IMG/VR virus record: IMGVR_UViG_3300013006_000009
Location: 1 to 32,850 of that record
DNA length: 32,850 nt
From: a virus
Direction: 5' to 3' (one strand)
The notes under the pieces are model-generated. The model worked only from the letters and a program-made list of their open reading frames with translations. It searched no databases and was not told the DNA's origin. Of the stretch, positions 28,659-32,850 are shown one piece after another. Both the position numbers and the translations under genes were made by a program. Positions within the stretch are counted from its first letter, which is position 1. Every line of letters starts with the position of its first letter.

Positions 28659-29048
28659 TTAGGATTTTGTGATTGTACCACTTATAGGCCAAGTAACAGA
28701 TGCAGTTGCAAGTTCGCCAACTGCTCCATTAAGAGGTGTCCACTCTGAAACCAACGCTGAAAAACTGTATGCAGGTGTTTGGCCTGCTACTGGGCGAACT
28801 GTAATTGAAACTGCAGTTCCTAGTGTTGGGTAAATTGTTGCTTCAAGTGCGCTTGCTGCGTAATCCTGGTTAAATTCAAATGAAACAGAATTATCTGCTA
28901 GGCCAGCAACTCTTGTACGGGCAGTGTTGCCAAACGCAGTGGTTTCAACAACATCATAAGTAGATCCTAAAGTTACGCTTGTTACATAACTTGAAATATC
29001 TGTTGTGCCAAATGTAACTGCAACATTTGTTAATACAATACGGGCCAT
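28659..29048 (-). CDS. Tail tube protein, copy 2
   Basis: A 129-residue protein paralogous to the next one. Both start MAR(I/L)VLTN, share ETTAFG and ARTRV, and have nearly identical last 36 residues (SFSALVSEWTPLNGAVGEL, ASVTWPISG). Size, beta-rich pattern and position between tail terminator and chaperone fit the major tail protein that stacks in rings to form the tube. It starts directly after the stop of copy 1. One copy may be the tube and the other a minor or decorated ring; the sequence does not say which. Confidence 0.8.
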   Translation of the reverse strand: MARIVLTNVAVTFGTTDISSYVTSVTLGSTYDVVETTAFGNTARTRVAGLADNSVSFEFNQDYAASALEATIYPTLGTAVSITVRPVAGQTPAYSFSALVSEWTPLNGAVGELATASVTWPISGTITKS

Positions 29049-29468
29049 TTATGAAACCGCCTTTGTAATTGCTCCTGAGATTGGCCAAGTAACAGATGCA
29101 GTAGCAAGTTCACCAACTGCGCCGTTAAGAGGTGTCCATTCTGAAACCAATGCTGAGAATGTGTATGAAGGGTTATCTGCAGCAGTTGTAGCGCCGTTTG
29201 GCTTTACAACAACAGTTGTTACTGTTCCAACAAGTGATGAGCCTGCTGCGTTGATAGTTGCTTCAACTGAACTTGCTGCATAATCCTGATGAAATTCAAG
29301 AGCAACTGAATTATCTGCAAGGCCACCAACGCGTGTGCGAGCTGATGAACCAAATGCAGTTGTTTCAATAACATCATCAGTTGTTGTTAGGGTAACACTG
29401 CCAATGTGATCAGAAAGGTTAACCCCATTAATTGTGATATACGCGTTTGTTAGGACTAAGCGGGCCAT
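29049..29468 (-). CDS. Tail tube protein, copy 1
   Basis: A 139-residue paralogue of the gene that follows. It is ten residues longer because of an insertion around residues 76-98 (SLVGTVTTVVVKPNGATT). The N-terminal halves differ widely (YITINGVNLSDHIG against VAVTFGTTDISSYV), whereas the last 36 residues and the DNA behind them are almost the same. Upstream lies a small gene whose stop touches this ATG. Major tail protein function is inferred from position and fold pattern. Confidence 0.8.
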   Translation of the reverse strand: MARLVLTNAYITINGVNLSDHIGSVTLTTTDDVIETTAFGSSARTRVGGLADNSVALEFHQDYAASSVEATINAAGSSLVGTVTTVVVKPNGATTAADNPSYTFSALVSEWTPLNGAVGELATASVTWPISGAITKAVS

Positions 29469-29638
29469 TATTTAGTTTCCTCTACTGTTGCTAGTTTGAT
29501 TGATGCTTTTGCATCCTTGAGATGCTCGCCTGCAATCAGTGCTTCAATGTTCAAGCCTGATTCAAGCAATTCTTTTTCGGTGATTGAATCACCCTTTGCT
29601 TTGCCTTCAAAGTTATCTGAAGTGATTGTGTAGCTCAT
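29468..29638 (-). CDS. Small protein before the tail-tube genes (56 aa)
   Basis: The frame starts at ATG 29638 (MSYTITSDNFEGKAKGDSIT), with GGGAGAAAA upstream; a TTG 18 bases earlier is less likely. It holds a helical part (EKELLESGLNIEALI) and a beta end (ASIKLATVEE). It resembles small actinophage proteins in this place, of unknown function. Confidence 0.65.
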   Translation of the reverse strand: MSYTITSDNFEGKAKGDSITEKELLESGLNIEALIAGEHLKDAKASIKLATVEETK

Positions 29639-29646
29639 TTTTCTCC

Positions 29647-30045
29647 CTATCCCCAAATTGTGATGCGGTAACGATATGAAAGGAATTCAATATCACCTGA
29701 TGCGTAACTACCTGCCTCGGCTGAAGTAACCCGCAAGGTATTGCAGGCACCGCCAAGAGTTCGATCCGATTCAATCGCTTGCTTGATTGAGTAATCCCCT
29801 GAACCTGCCAGGTACTTATCAAGTTCATTTTGGCCAGTGCGCTCGCTGAGTCGCTGAACCAAAACTATTACATCCAGGTTTGCCTGATCCAAGCCACGGG
29901 CGTTGTTCAGGTCAAAAGTGAAATCCAACTGGCCAACAATTGCAGCAGGGGCAACCGCCGGTGTAGGTATCAATTCATACACCCGGATACCCTTAATAGC
30001 CTCTAGATTGGCTTTTAAGCCGTTTCTAACCTCACTAGGTATCAT
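29647..30045 (-). CDS. Tail terminator-like protein
   Basis: A 132-residue protein after the connector. Helix MIPSEVRNGLKANLEAIKGI, strand IRVYELIPTP, strands ANLDVIVLVQRL and YRYRITIWG, with a helix between, match the alpha/beta pattern of tail terminators such as lambda gpU, which cap the tail tube and join it to the head. Overlaps both neighbours by a few bases. Confidence 0.7.
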   Translation of the reverse strand: MIPSEVRNGLKANLEAIKGIRVYELIPTPAVAPAAIVGQLDFTFDLNNARGLDQANLDVIVLVQRLSERTGQNELDKYLAGSGDYSIKQAIESDRTLGGACNTLRVTSAEAGSYASGDIEFLSYRYRITIWG

Positions 30046-30653
30046 TACTTAGCCAAGCCATTATTGCGGCGCATTGGGCGTAGCAGAGCCTCAACATCGG
30101 CATCTAGCTTTGCAGCCAATCGTACTGTTCCAATATCAGTTGAACCGGCAATTCCAAATGGTGATTGATTACGCAGGAACAGGCGGGAAGCCTGAATCTT
30201 TGCAGCCGTTTTTACTTCAAAAGGAACACTAGACCAACCAAAAATACCCTTAACGCGTACAGATTGTGGTAAGTAGGCAGGGAAAACATAGGAACCTACG
30301 GCAAGGATGCGGGTTAATGGCCAACCGCGTGAAGGATTATTGACCGGTTCAACCATTCGATCTGATGCAGTCCATACAGTTGAGTAAGTCAAATCAAAAT
30401 TATCATCTGTTGCAATCTCGCTGATGCTCACAAAATCATCTGTAGGCAATACATAAAAGTTTTGAGGTGAGTAATATCGTGTTGCAGGGGCTTGAACTGT
30501 TCCATCTGTATAAAAGAAACGGCCACAATAATCATCAATTTGGCGGCTTGCAGTGGCAATAGCCATTTCAATACTAGCGTTTTCCATTGAATCTTCAATG
30601 TTCAAAGCTGATTTCACATCATTAAGCGTTGTATAGCCGTTAGTGATTGCCAC
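30045..30653 (-). CDS. Head-tail connector (gp6-like)
   Basis: The 202-residue protein has the usual helical start of connector proteins (YTTLNDVKSALNIEDSM, ENASIEMAIATASRQIDDYC) and GRFFY. It then has beta strands (FVSISEIATDD) and a helical end (AAKIQASRLFLRNQ). It binds below the portal to close the head and accept the tail. It shares a base with the tail terminator start. Confidence 0.8.
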   Translation of the reverse strand: MAITNGYTTLNDVKSALNIEDSMENASIEMAIATASRQIDDYCGRFFYTDGTVQAPATRYYSPQNFYVLPTDDFVSISEIATDDNFDLTYSTVWTASDRMVEPVNNPSRGWPLTRILAVGSYVFPAYLPQSVRVKGIFGWSSVPFEVKTAAKIQASRLFLRNQSPFGIAGSTDIGTVRLAAKLDADVEALLRPMRRNNGLAK

Positions 30654-30765
30654 GCTTTATTCTCGTTTCTACTTTGGGAATCATTGCGCGTTCCAGTTCA
30701 GGAACGGCGGTAGTAGTTTCCTTTGATTTTACCTTAATTCTTAAAATTCTTTTTATGCGTTCCAT
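30640..30765 (-). CDS. Tiny basic protein (41 aa)
   Basis: The frame MERIKRILRIKVKSKETTTA continues VPELERAMIPKVE and ends RIKRGNH. It overlaps the connector gene by 14 bases and the glycosyltransferase end by 13. The net charge is strongly positive. There is no clear Shine-Dalgarno, so it is less sure than its neighbours, but it exactly fills the gap. Confidence 0.42.
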   Translation of the reverse strand: MERIKRILRIKVKSKETTTAVPELERAMIPKVETRIKRGNH

Positions 30766-31430
30766 ATATCGTGCTGCCTATCATCTAGCCAATAATTCTT
30801 AGAATGAGGCAATATTGCGCCGGTATGAGCGTAGATAGGAAAGCCTAGTGATTTAACTCGCCGGCAAAATTGAAGATCCTCGCCAATCCAGTTGCCGTGG
30901 ATAGGTCCATCCCAAAACCAACACCAATCTTGCCCCTGGTGTTCATCAGCTTCATCACGCATTTTTTCTAATACGCTGCGGTGAATTAAAAGGCAACCAG
31001 TTCCTGCTGCATCTACTTCAAACAATGAATCTTTATCATAATTATTGAGTGGCAAGAATCCTTCAGGTGCATCTTGAAAGATTGTTGGAACTGGTTTTGG
31101 ATATGGAAATCCTGTTTCAAAACTTGCAAATACTAATCCCGCCACAACTGGGCGTTCCTTTTCGTGAGCCGCTTCAACCAATTTATCAAAACTTGAAACT
31201 GGCAATTGCTCATCTGAATCCATCATTAAAAGCCAATCAGATTTGGTTTCTAGAAATTGCTTAACCAACCGATTGCGTTGCTTTGATAAAAGCCCTGAAC
31301 CCTTGATTCGCACAAAGGGGCCTAATCGAGATGCCCTAGATTGCGTAAGTTGAATCAAGCTAAATGCAAACCCGCCATCAACTGTACCTGGATCACAACT
31401 ACCAACTGAAACTTTATGTGCGCTTTTCAT
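30753..31430 (-). CDS. GT2-like glycosyltransferase (GT-A fold)
   Basis: The 225-residue protein has features of GT-A enzymes: KQRNRLVKQFLE, then SDWLLMMDSDEQL with the DxD metal site at 71-73, AGTGCLLIHRSVLE, and WIGEDLQFCRRVKSLGFPIY with acidic pair Glu184-Asp185 as possible catalytic base. His202 and His209 may help metal binding. It sits between capsid and connector genes, so virion glycosylation is a reasonable guess. CGGGGGATT precedes the ATG. Confidence 0.78.
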   Translation of the reverse strand: MKSAHKVSVGSCDPGTVDGGFAFSLIQLTQSRASRLGPFVRIKGSGLLSKQRNRLVKQFLETKSDWLLMMDSDEQLPVSSFDKLVEAAHEKERPVVAGLVFASFETGFPYPKPVPTIFQDAPEGFLPLNNYDKDSLFEVDAAGTGCLLIHRSVLEKMRDEADEHQGQDWCWFWDGPIHGNWIGEDLQFCRRVKSLGFPIYAHTGAILPHSKNYWLDDRQHDIWNA

Positions 31431-31451
31431 AATCCCCCGATTAATTGAGAA

Positions 31452-31493
31452 GTGAAGGTTGGGCTAGTTGGGGGAAACTAACCCAACCTTCAC
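31452..31493. terminator. Strong hairpin after the major capsid gene
   Basis: GTGAAGGTTGGG (31452-31463) pairs with CCCAACCTTCAC (31482-31493). The stem extends inward through a wobble and five more pairs to a 6-base loop, about 18 pairs in all. The T-run (AATTTTT) lies on the plus side. In the leftward direction the tail is only TTCTCAATT, so it probably terminates partially or protects the capsid mRNA 3' end. Confidence 0.72.
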
Positions 31494-31511
31494 AATTTTT
31501 AACTCTCTAGA

Positions 31512-32850
31512 TTAGAAAGTTGGTGCTACCAAACCGGTGCCTGAAATGATTGAGGCAGCGAGTGGGTAACGCTCTGCTGAGAAGGCACCAAAGCCGTAAA
31601 CAACAGACTTAACAGTGAGTGAACCAGCGCCTGTTGCATCAAATGAAAGTGCAAAAGGTGATCCTGGTTGTTCCCAAAGGTGCATTTCTGGTGCTGCAAC
31701 GCAGTAGATTTCATCCTGGTTTGTTGCTGCGCCAAGGTTTGTAAGCACATTTGCATCAGTTACAACTGGAAGGCCAAGGATTGTGTAACCTGAGTTTCCG
31801 TATCCTGGAAGTCCAGCGCCTGCTGCTGCTGCGTTCATTGGTCCGTTTGAATTTGGAACTGCCAATGGGCGGCCTGTTGTGTCGCTTGAAGCAAGAATTG
31901 CTGCAAGGCGGCGTGGATGCATAATCCAGTGTGTTGGAGCGATGAAAACATTGCTCTCAACTTTCTGGTAAGCATCTGCCAACTTTGAGTAAAGAAGTGC
32001 AGTTGTAGGTGTTGTTGCAGTGTAAGTAACTGTGTTTCCACCTGATGCGCGGATTCCCTTGAACTGGCCGTTGTTGCCTGTTCCGTTTAGAACCTGGTAA
32101 TCCACTGTTGTGTGCCAAGAGCGAATAAGGTCTGCTACAACGAATGTATCAATACCTGTTCCGCGCTCAATAGCCTGCTTTGATAGATCCTGCTGGCCGG
32201 CAATTGTGCGTACCGGAATTGTGAGCAGAGTATCATCTGAATCAGTGTTAGAAATATCAGTGTTTTGTGTTTCCTGAACTGCAGTAGATGTTCCAGTAGT
32301 CATACGGGAAATGTTTAGAGTCATTCCCGCTGCTGGAAGTGCGTGCTTTGATGTTGCGTAATCTGCAGTTGGGCGGCCTGCGCGTGCATAAGGTGCAGCC
32401 AGATCAACCAAATACTGAGGGATTACAAGGCCAGCAAAGTTATCAGTTGCAACCGAACGGCGCTCGACTGATTCTTCCTTTGTGTGGCGTGCTAGGCGCT
32501 CTTGCGCTGAGTAATCGCCACGAATCTGCGCTGCGTAAACATCCTTAACGAATGAAACTTCAGCTTCAGGTGTGTATGTGCGTGCTTCGCGTGTAACTGT
32601 TGCTCCACCAACGCGAGGTGCTACAACTGCTGCGACTGAAGCGCGAACTTCAGCAGCCTTTGCATCTGCAGTAGCCTGTGTTGAGAACTTTTCAATCTTT
32701 GCATCAAGTGCGCGTGCCTCTTCAACAAGAGCATCAACCTTTTCGGTTTCCTCTGCAGTAAGATCGGTGCGCTCTTCGGCAGCAACTGCCTCTAGAACTG
32801 CATCCATTTCAACCTTAACTGCATCACGGCGCTCAAGAGCAATATCAAGA
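31512..32850 (-). CDS. Major capsid protein (HK97 fold), main part
   Basis: This is the capsid gene without its first codons, which lie at 1-137 because the contig is circular; the 123-base overlap repeats part of it. The 450-residue whole has a charged coiled-coil delta domain (about 1-125), a likely cleavage zone near ERRSVATDNFAGLV, and the HK97 core. Core features include DYATSKHALPAAGMT, a strand-rich E-loop, ESNVFIAPTHWIMHPRRLAAI, GYTILGLPVVTD and an end YGFGAFSAERYPLAASI. It builds the icosahedral shell. The apparent start at 32807 (MDAVLEA) is internal. Confidence 0.95.
   Translation of the reverse strand, partial: LDIALERRDAVKVEMDAVLEAVAAEERTDLTAEETEKVDALVEEARALDAKIEKFSTQATADAKAAEVRASVAAVVAPRVGGATVTREARTYTPEAEVSFVKDVYAAQIRGDYSAQERLARHTKEESVERRSVATDNFAGLVIPQYLVDLAAPYARAGRPTADYATSKHALPAAGMTLNISRMTTGTSTAVQETQNTDISNTDSDDTLLTIPVRTIAGQQDLSKQAIERGTGIDTFVVADLIRSWHTTVDYQVLNGTGNNGQFKGIRASGGNTVTYTATTPTTALLYSKLADAYQKVESNVFIAPTHWIMHPRRLAAILASSDTTGRPLAVPNSNGPMNAAAAGAGLPGYGNSGYTILGLPVVTDANVLTNLGAATNQDEIYCVAAPEMHLWEQPGSPFALSFDATGAGSLTVKSVVYGFGAFSAERYPLAASIISGTGLVAPTF
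32728..32850. repeat. Terminal direct repeat, right copy
   Basis: Identical to 1-123. Joining the ends through this overlap restores the capsid reading frame with no gap, which supports a complete circular assembly. Confidence 0.93.

Overview
The window looks like the complete genome of a tailed phage (siphovirus) of an actinobacterium. The first 123 bases (1-123) recur exactly as the last 123 (32728-32850). The contig therefore closes into a circle of about 32.7 kb, and the major capsid gene is simply cut by the linearisation point. Actinobacterial origin is suggested by a WhiB-family regulator, a proteasome-type beta subunit, a Cas4-like exonuclease paired with a small partner protein, and prohead-protease N-terminal domains that I recall from actinophages. 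The A/T-rich base composition would fit a low-GC freshwater actinobacterium better than a streptomycete or mycobacterium, but that host is inference. I see no integrase, excisionase or CI-type repressor, so a virulent lifestyle is more likely.

Layout. Almost everything is on the minus strand. Around 16.09-16.27 kb lies a divergent control region with promoter-like boxes, a perfect 14-bp palindrome and a GC hairpin. Leftward from it (16.06 down to 7.09 kb) runs the replication and regulation module: proteasome-beta-like protein, two small unknown proteins, Holliday-junction resolvase, WhiB-HTH protein, secreted lysozyme-like protein, Cas4-like exonuclease and partner, SSB-like protein, zinc-ribbon protein, a C5-cytosine methyltransferase split in two frames, a primase-polymerase/helicase, and two zinc-finger proteins. 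A GGAAC-repeat region sits just after the primase. A promoter-like element followed by an intrinsic terminator (about 7085-6995) marks the boundary to the late module.

The late module runs leftward through two HNH nucleases, a PD-(D/E)XK-like protein, terminase small and large subunits, a small membrane protein, portal, a HAD-prohead-protease fusion and the major capsid protein. It then wraps to the right end of the window: terminator hairpin, GT2-like glycosyltransferase, head-tail connector, tail terminator, two tandem paralogous tail-tube proteins, tail-assembly chaperone with a frameshift extension, tape measure, minor tail protein, S74-type self-cleaving fibre, endolysin and two small membrane proteins, a 998-residue collagen-like fibre, a GT4 glycosyltransferase and a DUF6378-like protein. 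A strong hairpin at 18003-18044 ends it. Rightward from the control region runs a compact cassette of nine tiny genes (16266-17995), which converges on the same terminator.

The most notable points are: (i) a tripartite prohead protease whose protease part has its own internal ribosome-binding site; (ii) a 14-bp perfect RNA hairpin around the stop codon where the tail-chaperone frameshift must happen; (iii) a phage-borne proteasome/HslV-type peptidase with its catalytic residues; (iv) the GGAAC-repeat region beside the primase; (v) a tRNA-like element with a canonical T-arm but a GNRA-capped anticodon-like hairpin; and (vi) the nine-gene cassette of unknown function.
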